This document shows positions 16,686 through 25,024 of a stretch of DNA of 64,000 nucleotides, piece by piece. The position numbers and the translations under genes are program-made. The notes under the pieces are model-generated. The model saw nothing but the letters and a program-made list of their open reading frames with translations. It did no database searches and had not been told where the DNA came from. The stretch is from Hamadaea tsunoensis DSM 44101 (lineage in GTDB: Bacteria > Actinomycetota > Actinomycetes > Mycobacteriales > Micromonosporaceae). The stretch covers positions 79,185-143,184 of the forward strand of contig NZ_AUAX01000024.1 in NCBI RefSeq assembly GCF_000428945.1, written 5' to 3'. The first letter of the stretch is position 1, and each line of letters opens with the position of its first letter.

Positions 16686-18829
16686 CGGGAAACCTCCAGC
16701 AGTTCGTCGGGGCCGTCGGCCACGGCTGTGTCCGTCTCCACAGCTGTGTCTTCCACGGCTGTGTCTTCCAGGGCTGTGTCTTCCAGGGCTGTGTCCGTCT
16801 CGTAGTCGTGCTCGCGTTCCCGCTCCGCCTCCGCCTTCTCGTACGCGGTCACGAGGTTCGCGTACCCGGGAATGGTGTCGAGCAGGTGCTGGTGCGGGCC
16901 GTGCGCGACGACGCGGCCGCGCTCGAGGTAGACGACCTCGTCGGCGAGGGCGATGGTCGCGCGGCGGTACGCGACGACCAGGATCGTCGCCCCCTTGCCC
17001 GAAGCGGTGTCGCGCAGCGAGCGGAGGATGGCGGCCTCCACGCGGGGGTCGACGGCGCTGGTGGCGTCGTCGAGGATGAGCAGCCGCGGCCCGCCGGCGA
17101 GCGCGCGGGCCAGGACGAGGCGCTGGCGCTGGCCGCCGGAGAGCGTGGTGCCGCGCTCGCCGAGTTCGGTGTCGAGCTGCTGCGGCAGGCGCTCGACGAA
17201 CGGCCGCACCTGGGCGGTGCCCAGCGCCGCCCAGACGTCCTCGTCCGAGATCGCCCCGCTGCCGCCGGCCGCGGAGCGGTCCAGGGTGACGTTGGCGCGG
17301 ACGCTGTCGTCGAAGGCGAACGAGAGCTGCGGCACGAGCGCGACCGTCCGGGCCAGGTCGGCGGCCGACAGCTCCGTCGCGGGTACGCCGCCGATCCGGA
17401 CGGTGCCGCCGCCGCTGCCACTGCCGCCTGTGCCGGTGCCGCTGCCGGTGCCGCTGCCGTTCTCGGCGCAGGTGGGGTCGAGCAGGCGGGCGGCCAGCGT
17501 GGCGATCGTGGACTTCCCGGAACCGGTCGGGCCGACGAGGGCGACCGTCTTGCCGGCCGGCACGGTGAAGGTCACGTCGCGCAGCACCGGCTCCCCCTCC
17601 CCGTACGCGAACTCGACTCCGTCGAACTCGAGGTCGACCGGGCCGGTGCCGGGGACGTCGCGGGTGCCGTAGGCCATCTCGCCGGTCGCGGTCAGGACGC
17701 GTTGCACCCGGTCCCAGCCGGCCACCGAGCGGGGCAGCTCGCCCAGGACCCAGCCGATCGCGCGTACCGGGAAGGCCATCACGGTGAACAGGAGGGTGAC
17801 CGAGACGAGCTCCTCGAGCCCGATGGCGCCGGCCTGGAGCCGCCACGCGCCGGCCACCAGCACGGCGAGCGTGCCGAGGCTGGGCAGGCTGTCCAGGGAC
17901 GGGTCGAAGATGCCGCGCAGCCGCCCGACGCGGATGAGGGCGTCGCGCAGCTCGCCGGTCTTGGCCGCGAAGCGGTCGGTCTCGGCCTGCTCGCGGCCCA
18001 TGGTCTTGACGACGAGGGCGCCGTCGAAGCTCTCGTGCGCGATGGTGCTGACCGCCGCGCGCAGCGCCTGCGCCTTGGCCTGGCGCGGGGCCATCCGGCG
18101 CGAGTAGACGACGTTCAGCGCGAACAGGCACGGGAAGACGCCCAGGCCGACCAGCGCGAGTACCCAGTCGGTGGTGAACAGGACGCCCACCGCGACGACC
18201 ATCATCACGATGCTGCCGATGGCGAACGGCAGCGGCGCGATCGGCCACCAGGTGGCCTCGACGTCGGAGTTGGCGTTGGACAGCAGCGAACCGGTGGAGT
18301 GCTGCGCGTGCCACGACGGCGGCAGCTCCATGTAGCGGCGGGTCACCCGCTGCCGGTAGATCGCCTGCAGCTTGAACTGCATGAAGCCGGAGCCGAGCCG
18401 GCGGCCGAAGATGCCGAGCACCTTCAGGGCGCTCAGGCCGAGGATCACGCCCGCGCCGAGCAGCAGCGCGCCCAGCTTGTACCGGTGGTCGGCGAACGCC
18501 GGCTCGACGACCTTCCCCACGACCGCCCCGGTCACGTACGCCGTCCCGATCGTCAGCAGGCCGAACACGATGCTGCCGGCGGTCGCCACCGCGAAGATCC
18601 TCGGTTGCTCCCGGATGCCGACGCCGAGAACCCGCAGGCCGCGGCCGATGACATCCCGGCCGGTGATCTCCGCCGCCGGGTTCTTCGGTGCCGTGTCTCT
18701 TACTGCCGTGTCTTTCGGTGCCGTGCCTCTTACTGCTGTGCCTCTTACTGCTGTGTCTTTCGCTGCTGTGACTTTCGCTGCTGTGTCTTTCGCTGCCGTG
18801 TTCCGCGCTTCGGTTCTTTCGTCCGCCAC
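16682..18829 (-). CDS. ABC exporter, degenerate half with repeat tails
   Basis: 715-residue partner of the preceding exporter half. The order is an N-terminal repeat tail (residues ~8-50), six transmembrane helices, ATPase domain, C-terminal repeat tail. Walker A is VGPTGSGKST and signature LSGGQRQRLVLARA, but Walker B is LLILDDATS (Asp in place of catalytic Glu) and the switch His is replaced (VAYRRATIA). This is the usual pattern for the degenerate site of heterodimeric exporters. A Gly/Ser/Thr linker of ~20 residues is inserted after Walker A. Both termini are built of 15-bp in-frame repeats (AAKDT/AVRGT and ALEDT/AVEDT types). Confidence 0.92.
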   Translation of the reverse strand: MADERTEARNTAAKDTAAKVTAAKDTAVRGTAVRGTAPKDTAVRDTAPKNPAAEITGRDVIGRGLRVLGVGIREQPRIFAVATAGSIVFGLLTIGTAYVTGAVVGKVVEPAFADHRYKLGALLLGAGVILGLSALKVLGIFGRRLGSGFMQFKLQAIYRQRVTRRYMELPPSWHAQHSTGSLLSNANSDVEATWWPIAPLPFAIGSIVMMVVAVGVLFTTDWVLALVGLGVFPCLFALNVVYSRRMAPRQAKAQALRAAVSTIAHESFDGALVVKTMGREQAETDRFAAKTGELRDALIRVGRLRGIFDPSLDSLPSLGTLAVLVAGAWRLQAGAIGLEELVSVTLLFTVMAFPVRAIGWVLGELPRSVAGWDRVQRVLTATGEMAYGTRDVPGTGPVDLEFDGVEFAYGEGEPVLRDVTFTVPAGKTVALVGPTGSGKSTIATLAARLLDPTCAENGSGTGSGTGTGGSGSGGGTVRIGGVPATELSAADLARTVALVPQLSFAFDDSVRANVTLDRSAAGGSGAISDEDVWAALGTAQVRPFVERLPQQLDTELGERGTTLSGGQRQRLVLARALAGGPRLLILDDATSAVDPRVEAAILRSLRDTASGKGATILVVAYRRATIALADEVVYLERGRVVAHGPHQHLLDTIPGYANLVTAYEKAEAEREREHDYETDTALEDTALEDTAVEDTAVETDTAVADGPDELLEVSR
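16722..16800. repeat. 15-bp in-frame array, exporter C-terminus
   Basis: Four regular units near GGGCTGTGTCTTCCA (16741-16800) and a more degenerate one before them encode the ALEDT/AVEDT tail. Confidence 0.93.
17405..17465. repeat. Gly/Ser-coding micro-repeat inside the exporter ATPase domain
   Basis: Alternating GGTGCCGCTGCC-type hexamers encode a glycine-serine-threonine linker inserted between Walker A and the next beta strand of the nucleotide-binding domain. Confidence 0.8.
18684..18803. repeat. 15-bp in-frame array, exporter N-terminus
   Basis: Eight units of the type CTTACTGCTGTGTCT / TTCGCTGCTGTGTCT encode the AAKDT/AVRGT ladder directly after the start codon region. Confidence 0.95.
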
Positions 18830-18863
18830 CCGTGCCCGCCCAGCCGTTCGTCGTGTTCCAACA

Positions 18864-18959
18864 GTCGTCGCTCTGCCCGGTCGTCGTTCAGTCCGGTCGT
18901 CGTTCAGTCCGGTCGTCGTTCAGGCCGGTCGTCGCTCAGTCGATCGTCGCTCAGCCACC
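18864..18959. repeat. 16-bp tandem array upstream of the exporter gene
   Basis: Six units near GTCGTCGTTCAGTCCG, two of them identical, in the 301-bp region between the divergent exporter operon and the TIGR03085 gene. Nothing else is recognisable in that region beyond presumed promoters. Confidence 0.93.
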
Positions 18960-19130
18960 CTGTTACTCAGCCGGTAGTCGCGCGTACGCGCTGAGTAAGT
19001 TGTGTGCTGGTCGTCCGTCCTTACCGATGATCCTTACGGGTCATCCTTCACGACCGCCGCCCGGAACCGCCATCGGGTAACGAGTGTGGGTGCGATCACA
19101 CCCGGCGCACTACGATCTGGGGATGACCGG

Positions 19131-19769
19131 ATGCGGAGCATGACCGCGTACGCGCGCGCCGAACGGCTCGCCCTCGCCGACGACCTGGCCACTCTCGGCC
19201 CCGACGCGCCCACGCTGTGCACCGGATGGACGACACGCGACCTCGCGGCGCACATCGTGGTCCGCGAGCGCCGCCCCGACGCGGCCATCGGCATCACCGT
19301 CCCGAGGTTCTCCGGGCGTACGCGCACCGTGCAGGATCGGGTGGCGGCCCGCGCGTACGCAACCATACTCGCCGATGTCCGCAAGCCGCCGGTCTGGAGC
19401 ATCGTCAGCAATCCCCTCCTCGACGAGCTCGTCAACGTGAGCGAGATGTTCATCCACCATGAAGACGTCCGGCGGGCCCAGCCGGGTTGGAGCCCGCGGC
19501 CGCTCGCGGACGGGCTGCAGGCCGCGCTGTGGCGCCGGGTACGCACGACCGCCCGGTTCGGCCTGCGCAAACTGGCCGCCACGGTGACCCTCGACGCGGG
19601 CGGCCACGGAACCGTGACGGTCGGCGGCGGCGGTCCACGCGTGACGGCCGCCGGCGATCCGGGCGAGCTGACGATGTTCTTCAGCGGCCGGCAGGCGTAC
19701 GCCCGGGTGGAACTGACCGGGGACCGTGACATGATCACCCGGCTGTCGGGGGCGAAGCTGGGAGTCTGA
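19131..19769 (+). CDS. TIGR03085 family metal-binding protein
   Basis: 212-residue member of an actinobacterial family related to the mycothiol-dependent maleylpyruvate isomerase N-terminal (DinB-like four-helix) fold. Typical elements: MTAYARAERLALADDLATLGPDAPTLC, the WTTRDLAAHIVVRERRPD segment with a metal-ligand His, and EMFIHHEDVRRAQPGW with further His ligands. The enzymatic reaction is unknown. ATGs at 19131 and 19140 are both possible; GGGGA lies eight bases before the first. Single gene flanked by spacers. Confidence 0.85.
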   Translation: MRSMTAYARAERLALADDLATLGPDAPTLCTGWTTRDLAAHIVVRERRPDAAIGITVPRFSGRTRTVQDRVAARAYATILADVRKPPVWSIVSNPLLDELVNVSEMFIHHEDVRRAQPGWSPRPLADGLQAALWRRVRTTARFGLRKLAATVTLDAGGHGTVTVGGGGPRVTAAGDPGELTMFFSGRQAYARVELTGDRDMITRLSGAKLGV

Positions 19770-19794
19770 CGCTCTCGGGGTCCGGTGCGGCCGA

Positions 19795-19816
19795 CGCTCT
19801 TGATCGCTCAAGAGCG
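19795..19816. terminator. Small hairpin
   Basis: CGCTCTTGA and TCAAGAGCG form a perfect 9-bp stem with a TCGC loop between the TIGR03085 gene and the acyl-CoA synthetase gene. No T-run; may terminate weakly. Confidence 0.4.
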
Positions 19817-19908
19817 CATCGGCTATGGCCCTGAGAAGAAGTTGCGGCTACTCTTCGGTAACACCAGGGAAACGTGGCCAGGGTCACGTAGTGGAAAGGC
19901 AGTGCGGC

Positions 19909-21747
19909 ATGACCACGTCTGGAACGAACGCGACTCAGGTTCCCTACCGGTCGATTCCGGAGATGTTCCTGCACAGGGTGGCCGCAACGCCCCACAAGCG
20001 GGCCTTCGGCGGGCCGGCCCCGGACGGCGGGCAGACCTGGCTCACCTGGGCGGAGGTCGGCGAGCAGGCCAAGAACATCGCCGCCGGGCTGACCACGCTG
20101 GGCGTCGGCCCCGAGGACCGGGTCGGCATCCTCGCCGGTACGCGCGTCGAATGGATCATCGCGGACCTCGGCATCATGTGCGCGGGCGGCGCGACCACGA
20201 CGGTATACCCGACGACCGAGCCCGAGGACGCCTGCTTCATCGTCGCGGACTCCGGCTCGAAGGTGCTCATCGCCGAGAACGCGGCCCAGGCGCGCAAGCT
20301 CGCCGCCGCGCCGGTACCGGCCGTGACGCACGTCGTGCTCATCGACGGCGCCGCCGACCCGGACGCCACCCCGCCGCAGCTCACCCTGGCCGAGCTGGAG
20401 GCCGCGGGCGCCGCGCTGCGCGCCGAGCAGCCGAACTTCGTCGAGGACGTCGTCGGCCGGATCGAGCCCGAGCACCTGGCCACCCTGATCTACACGTCCG
20501 GCACGACCGGCCGCCCCAAGGGCGTCGAACTGCTGCACCGCGGCTGGGTCTGGGAAGGCGTCGTGCAGGGCGAGGTCGGCGTACTGCTGGCGGAGGATCT
20601 GCAGTTCCTCTGGCTGCCGCTGTCGCACTCCTTCGGCAAGACCCTCATCTGCGGGATCATCCACGTCGGCGTGGAAACCTATGTGGACGGACGTGTCGAC
20701 AAGATCAGCGAGAACCTCGGCGTCGTCCGGCCGACCCTCATGGCGGCCGCCCCGCGCATCTTCGAGAAGGTGTACAACCGGGTCGTGACCGGCGTACAGG
20801 AGGACGGCGGGGCGAAGGCCAAGATCTTCGCGTGGGCCGTCGGCGTCGGCAAGGAGAAGGTCGCGCGGGAGCAGGCGGGCAAGTCCGTCGGCGCCGGCCT
20901 CGCCGCCAAGTACGCGATCGCGAACAAGCTCGTCTTCAGCAAGCTCCAGGCCCGCCTCGGCGGCCGGATCCGCTACCTCGTCTCCGGCTCGGCCCCGCTC
21001 TCGGTCCCGATCGCGGAGTTCTTCGCGGCCGCCGGACTGCCGATCTCGGAAGGCTACGGCCTCACCGAGTCGAGCGCGGGCAACTGCGTCAACCGCCCCG
21101 GCGAACTGCGTATCGGCACGGTCGGCCCGGCCCTCGGCGACCTCGAGATCAAAATCGACACCGACGGCGAGGTGCTGCTGCGCGGCGCCCCGATCATGCG
21201 CGGCTACCACAACCAGCCCGAGGAGACGGCCGCCGCGTTCACCGAGGACGGCTACTTCCGCACCGGCGACATCGGCGAACTCGACAACGGCTACCTGAAG
21301 ATCACGGACCGCAAGAAGGACCTGGTCAAGACGTCCGGTGGCAAGTACATCGCGCCGAGCCACATCGAAGGCCTGTTCAAGGCGCTGTGCCCGCTCACCT
21401 CGCAGGTGATCGTCATCGGCCAGGCCCGCAACTACTGCACGATGCTGATCACGCTCGACCCGGACGCCGTCACCGCGCTCGCCGCGAACGGCGCCCTGGA
21501 AGGCCGGTCGTACGCGGAGATCGCCGCGTCCGACCACGTGCGCGGCGTCGTCGAGGCGGCGGTGGCGGAGCTCAACCAGAAGCTCAACCGCTGGGAGACG
21601 ATCAAGAAGTTCACCGTCCTGTCCCGCGACCTCACGATCGAGGACGGCGAGGTCACGCCGTCGCTGAAGCTGAAGCGCCGGGTCGTCGAGACCAACTTCA
21701 AAACCGAGATCGACGCGATGTACGCGGGAACCCTGGCCGAGGTCTGA
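19909..21747 (+). CDS. Long-chain acyl-CoA synthetase (FadD15-like)
   Basis: Activates fatty acids to acyl-AMP and then acyl-CoA. 612 residues, the FadD15/'AMP-dependent synthetase' length. Motifs: TLIYTSGTTGRPKGVEL (P-loop), LPLSHSFGKT, EGYGLTESSAG, GYFRTGDIGELDNGYLKITDRKKDLVKTSGGKYIAP, with the C-terminal lysine region. The start at 19909 has GGAAAGG upstream; the longer in-frame opening has no site. Probably a single-gene unit. Substrate chain length cannot be read. Confidence 0.92.
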   Translation: MTTSGTNATQVPYRSIPEMFLHRVAATPHKRAFGGPAPDGGQTWLTWAEVGEQAKNIAAGLTTLGVGPEDRVGILAGTRVEWIIADLGIMCAGGATTTVYPTTEPEDACFIVADSGSKVLIAENAAQARKLAAAPVPAVTHVVLIDGAADPDATPPQLTLAELEAAGAALRAEQPNFVEDVVGRIEPEHLATLIYTSGTTGRPKGVELLHRGWVWEGVVQGEVGVLLAEDLQFLWLPLSHSFGKTLICGIIHVGVETYVDGRVDKISENLGVVRPTLMAAAPRIFEKVYNRVVTGVQEDGGAKAKIFAWAVGVGKEKVAREQAGKSVGAGLAAKYAIANKLVFSKLQARLGGRIRYLVSGSAPLSVPIAEFFAAAGLPISEGYGLTESSAGNCVNRPGELRIGTVGPALGDLEIKIDTDGEVLLRGAPIMRGYHNQPEETAAAFTEDGYFRTGDIGELDNGYLKITDRKKDLVKTSGGKYIAPSHIEGLFKALCPLTSQVIVIGQARNYCTMLITLDPDAVTALAANGALEGRSYAEIAASDHVRGVVEAAVAELNQKLNRWETIKKFTVLSRDLTIEDGEVTPSLKLKRRVVETNFKTEIDAMYAGTLAEV

Positions 21748-21772
21748 CGTCTCCCTGACTCGTCAGCGGTAG

Positions 21773-21862
21773 GGGCGGTCAGGCGGTGACGGGCGGTCAG
21801 GCGGTGACGGGCGGTCAGGCGGTGACGGGCGGTCAGGCGGTGACGGGCGGTCAGGCGATGAG
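21773..21862. repeat. 18-bp tandem array
   Basis: Five units of GGGCGGTCAGGCGGTGAC, the first four identical. It lies between two convergent genes and its last unit contains the stop codon of the minus-strand MocR gene. Confidence 0.97.
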
Positions 21863-23326
21863 GGCCTGCTCGCTGTAGAGCGACCGGGCCGGGGCCGTGT
21901 CCAGATCGAAGCGGGCCGCCGCCATCCGGTCGACCGCGTCGATCAGCTGCGCCTCCGGCAGCGTGAACGGCAGGCGCAGGAAGCGTTCGAGCGTACCGTC
22001 GACGCCGAAGCGGGGGCCGGGGGCGAGGCGTACGCCCAGCCCTTCGGCCGCTCGCGCGAGTGCGCTGGAGACGGGGGCGTCGAGTTCGGCCCACAGCGTC
22101 AGGCCGCCCTGCGGTACGACGACCCGCCATTCGGGGAGCCGGTCGGCGAGGGCCGCGAGGAGGACGTCGCGCCGCCGGGTCATCTCCGCCCGGCGCCGTG
22201 CCACGATCTCCGGCCCGTACGCGAGCAGCCGCACCGCGACCAGCTGGTCGAGCACGGGGCTGGCCATGTCGACGCCGACCCGGACGGCGGCCAGCCGCTG
22301 CACGATCGGGGCGGCGGCCCGGATCCAGCCGATGCGCATGCCGCCCCAGTAGGGCTTGGACAGCCCGCCGATGGTGAGGACGCGGCTGTGCTTGTCGAAC
22401 GCGGCGACCGGCGGCGGCATCGGCGTGTCCGAGCCGTCGGCCAAGGGGCCCATCAGGGACAGTTCCACAAAGGATTCGTCGATGACGAGGTCGGTGCCGG
22501 CCGAGTGCGCGACGGCGGGCAGCTGCTCGCGCAGGCGTACGGGCATGAGGTGGCCGGTCGGGTTCTGGAACTCCGGGATCAGGTACGCGAGCCGCGGCCG
22601 GGTCTGGCGCAACGTGTCCACCAGGAGCTCGCCGTCCCACCCGGTACGCCCGAGCCCGTGTGTCGCGATCCGCGCCCGCGCCCCGGCCAGGGCCGCCAGC
22701 GCGCCGGGGTAGGTCGGCGACTCGACGAGCACCGGCGCGCCCGGGTGCAGGAGCAAGCGGCTGACCAGGTCCAGTGCGTGCTGCGTACCGTTGGTGATGA
22801 CGATCTGCTCGGGGCGGGTCGGCAGGCCGCGGGCGGCGTACCGGGCGGCGACGGCTTCCCGCAGGACGTCCAGGCCGCACGGCCAGTAGCCGACCTTCCC
22901 CAGGTACGCGGGCAGGTCGTCGACGGCGGCCCGGGCGGCCTCGGTCAGCTCGGCCGGTGCCGGCGGGGCCGCGCAGCTCAGGTCGATGAGGTCGGGGTCG
23001 TCGTGCGGTCCCCACAGGCCGCTCGCGCCGACGCGCATCCCGTCCGGCAGCGTCGTCCAGCTGCCCGAACCGCGCCGGCTCGACAGGTGGCCGGAGTCGC
23101 GCAGCTCCCGGTACGCGGCCGAGACGGTGGTCCGCGAGATGCCCAGCGCCTCGGCGAGGTCGCGCTCGGCGGGCAGCCGCATTCCCAGCGCCAGTCGGCC
23201 GTCGGTGAGCAGGCCACGCACGGACGCCGCCAGCGCCAGGTAGTCGGGGCTGCGGCGACGGGCCGGCAGGGCGTGCCACTGACCGAGCAGGCGTGCCAAT
23301 TGGCTTCCGCGTACCATGCCAGTCAT
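21851..23326 (-). CDS. MocR/PdxR-type regulator (GntR domain fused to aminotransferase fold)
   Basis: 491-residue PLP-binding transcription factor. Residues ~30-95 are a GntR winged helix (RLPAERDLAEALGISRTTVSAAYRELRDSGHLSSRRGSGSW). The rest is a class I aminotransferase fold, with TNGTQHALDLV and the PLP lysine segment IGGLSKPYWGGMRIGW. The ATG at 23326 is chosen for GGGAGGTGG six bases upstream. It is divergent from a YczE-type membrane protein, a well-known MocR pairing, and probably controls it through the direct repeats in the shared promoter. Confidence 0.92.
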   Translation of the reverse strand: MTGMVRGSQLARLLGQWHALPARRRSPDYLALAASVRGLLTDGRLALGMRLPAERDLAEALGISRTTVSAAYRELRDSGHLSSRRGSGSWTTLPDGMRVGASGLWGPHDDPDLIDLSCAAPPAPAELTEAARAAVDDLPAYLGKVGYWPCGLDVLREAVAARYAARGLPTRPEQIVITNGTQHALDLVSRLLLHPGAPVLVESPTYPGALAALAGARARIATHGLGRTGWDGELLVDTLRQTRPRLAYLIPEFQNPTGHLMPVRLREQLPAVAHSAGTDLVIDESFVELSLMGPLADGSDTPMPPPVAAFDKHSRVLTIGGLSKPYWGGMRIGWIRAAAPIVQRLAAVRVGVDMASPVLDQLVAVRLLAYGPEIVARRRAEMTRRRDVLLAALADRLPEWRVVVPQGGLTLWAELDAPVSSALARAAEGLGVRLAPGPRFGVDGTLERFLRLPFTLPEAQLIDAVDRMAAARFDLDTAPARSLYSEQALIA

Positions 23327-23350
23327 GGGCCACCTCCCGGAAATTGGCTT
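23298..23350. promoter_or_regulatory. Direct-repeat operator candidate for the MocR regulator
   Basis: AATTGGCTT occurs at 23298-23306 and again at 23342-23350, flanking the MocR start. MocR proteins commonly bind direct repeats in the divergent promoter, so these are candidate half-sites. Confidence 0.5.
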
Positions 23351-23386
23351 TTGCCGTGCCCTCAAGTGGCCTTCAGAATGGCACTC

Positions 23387-24025
23387 ATGACGGAGCAAGG
23401 CAAGCCACTCCCGTTTCGCTACAAACTCGCCAGCCGGCTCGCCCGGCTGCTCGTCGGCCTGCTCCTCTACGGCGCCAGCATCCAGTTCATGATCGCCTCA
23501 CGGCTCGGCAACCAGCCGTGGAGCGTCCTGGACCAGGGCATCGCGCGGCACACCGGGCTCACCGTCGGCACCATCGTCGTCATCGTCGCCGGCCTGGTAC
23601 TGATCTGCTGGATCCCGCTGCGCCAGTGGCCGGGCCTCGGCACCATCGCCAACATGCTGATCATCGGGCCGTCCGTCGACCTCACCGCCCGCTTCCTGCC
23701 CGAACCGCACGCGATGCTGCCGCGGATCTCGTACATGGTGGTGGGGGTGCTGCTCTGCGCGGTGGCGACCGGCCTCTACATCGGCGCCCAGTTCGGTCCC
23801 GGCCCGCGCGACGGCCTCATGACCGGCCTCGCGCGCCGCGGCCTGTCCATCCGGCTCGCCCGCACGCTCATCGAGATCACCGTGGTCGCGCTCGGCTTCC
23901 TGCTGGGCGGCACGTTCGGCGCCGGAACCATCCTGTTCGCGGTCGCCATCGGGCCGCTGGCCCAGATCTTCCTGCCGGTCTTCGCTGTACGCCGCGCGCC
24001 TGAGCCGATTCCCCAACCGGCCTGA
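23387..24025 (+). CDS. YczE/YyaS/YitT family membrane protein
   Basis: About 212 residues with five hydrophobic segments. It resembles YczE proteins: YKLASRLARLLVGLLLYGASIQFMIASRLGNQPWSVLDQGIA at the start and IGAQFGPGPRDGLMTGL in the middle. The molecular role is unknown; linkage to MocR regulators suggests a link to vitamin B6 or amino-compound transport. ATG at 23387 or 23378 is possible; neither has a clear SD. Confidence 0.85.
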   Translation: MTEQGKPLPFRYKLASRLARLLVGLLLYGASIQFMIASRLGNQPWSVLDQGIARHTGLTVGTIVVIVAGLVLICWIPLRQWPGLGTIANMLIIGPSVDLTARFLPEPHAMLPRISYMVVGVLLCAVATGLYIGAQFGPGPRDGLMTGLARRGLSIRLARTLIEITVVALGFLLGGTFGAGTILFAVAIGPLAQIFLPVFAVRRAPEPIPQPA

Positions 24026-24033
24026 GCACATGA

Positions 24034-24129
24034 GCCGGCCGGCAGCTCAGCCGGCCGGCAACTCAGGCCGCCCGCAGCTCAGCCCGCCGGCAGCTCAGCC
24101 GGGCCGCTGCTCAGCCGGGCCGCAGCTCA
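24034..24129. repeat. 16-bp tandem array
   Basis: Six units near GCCGGCCGGCAGCTCA fill the space between the convergent YczE-type gene and the hypothetical gene at 24127, touching the latter's stop codon. Confidence 0.93.
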
Positions 24130-24900
24130 GCCGGCCTGGCTGACGATGCTGTTGACGATCTTCTGGATCACCGCGCGGTCGCCGTAGGGCGCGGTCGCGT
24201 ACACGGCCACGATGTACTGGCGGTCGTCGACCACGAACCGGTGCACGAGTTCGAGCAGGTAATCGCCGTTGGCCGCGGGGTTGGTGACCGCGTACCAGGT
24301 GCGGTTGTCGAACTGGGTGACCTTTCCGGACTTCGCGAGCCAGGCCAGGGCCTGCGTCTTCAGCTTCGCGGCCGTGCAGTTGTTGACGCAGTGCTGCAGC
24401 GCGAGCACGACACTGCGGTTGCTGCCCGGAACCGACTCGTCCACGCACACCTTCCGGTACGCGTCCGGCGCGGTCGGCAGGGTCACGCCGTCGACGCAGT
24501 TCCACGCCGGCGGTACGCGGAACGCGAACGGCCAGCCCTGGAACGCCGCCGTGTAGGTCGCGTCGCGGGCGGCGTACACGGGTCCGAGCACCGGCTTCTC
24601 CTGGGCGTCCACCAGCCGCGGCTCGGTACGCCCGGTCAGCCAGCTGGGCGCCGGCACCGGCGTACCGCTGGATCGGGGCGACGGATCGGCGGAGGCCGGG
24701 GACGAGGGCAGAAGCTGGGACTGGGCCGCGGTGCGGGCCTCGTCGCGGAGGTTCTGCCGGTGCGCGATCCAGGCGCCGCCCCCGCCGCCGAGGGCGATGA
24801 GCAGGGGCAGCGAGCCGAGCAGGACCCACAGCAGGGTGATCGGCCGCAGCCCGCGCGGAGCGGGGCCGGCGGCCGGCGCCGGTGCTGGGATGGGCGGCAT
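24127..24900 (-). CDS. Membrane-anchored hypothetical protein
   Basis: 257 residues: a short Pro/Ala-rich cytoplasmic start, one transmembrane segment at ~25-45 (LWVLLGSLPLLIALGGGGGAWIA), a low-complexity linker to ~residue 85 and a secreted globular domain. The domain contains four cysteines (NCVDG, KVCVD, HCVNNCTA) that could form two disulphides. It resembles uncharacterised actinomycete proteins. A GTG directly precedes the ATG. It ends in the flanking tandem array. No function is assigned. Confidence 0.75.
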   Translation of the reverse strand: MPPIPAPAPAAGPAPRGLRPITLLWVLLGSLPLLIALGGGGGAWIAHRQNLRDEARTAAQSQLLPSSPASADPSPRSSGTPVPAPSWLTGRTEPRLVDAQEKPVLGPVYAARDATYTAAFQGWPFAFRVPPAWNCVDGVTLPTAPDAYRKVCVDESVPGSNRSVVLALQHCVNNCTAAKLKTQALAWLAKSGKVTQFDNRTWYAVTNPAANGDYLLELVHRFVVDDRQYIVAVYATAPYGDRAVIQKIVNSIVSQAG

Positions 24901-24957
24901 CACGAGGGGAAACTACCGCATTGACGCTCGTGCACGCCGCTCGTTCCCACTCGGGAG

Positions 24958-25015
24958 TGCTGTGTCGGCCAGGAAATGCTGTGTCGGCCAGGAAATGCTG
25001 TGGGCGGCCCGGAAG
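24958..25015. repeat. 19-bp tandem array at the hisF 3' end
   Basis: Two identical units of TGCTGTGTCGGCCAGGAAA and a third degenerate one lie between the hypothetical gene and the hisF stop. Confidence 0.85.
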
Positions 25016-25024
25016 TACGGTCGG

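Noticed and set aside
14889..18314. A single 1141-residue protein in this frame
   Set aside because: The frame runs through the neighbouring exporter gene in the wrong phase. Only the part from 16685 downwards encodes a recognisable exporter; the rest is Arg/Ala-rich antiphase sequence.
19735..21537. Long minus-strand open frame opposite the acyl-CoA synthetase
   Set aside because: Typical antisense shadow in GC-rich DNA, with no SD, domains or sensible composition; the plus strand is clearly the gene.
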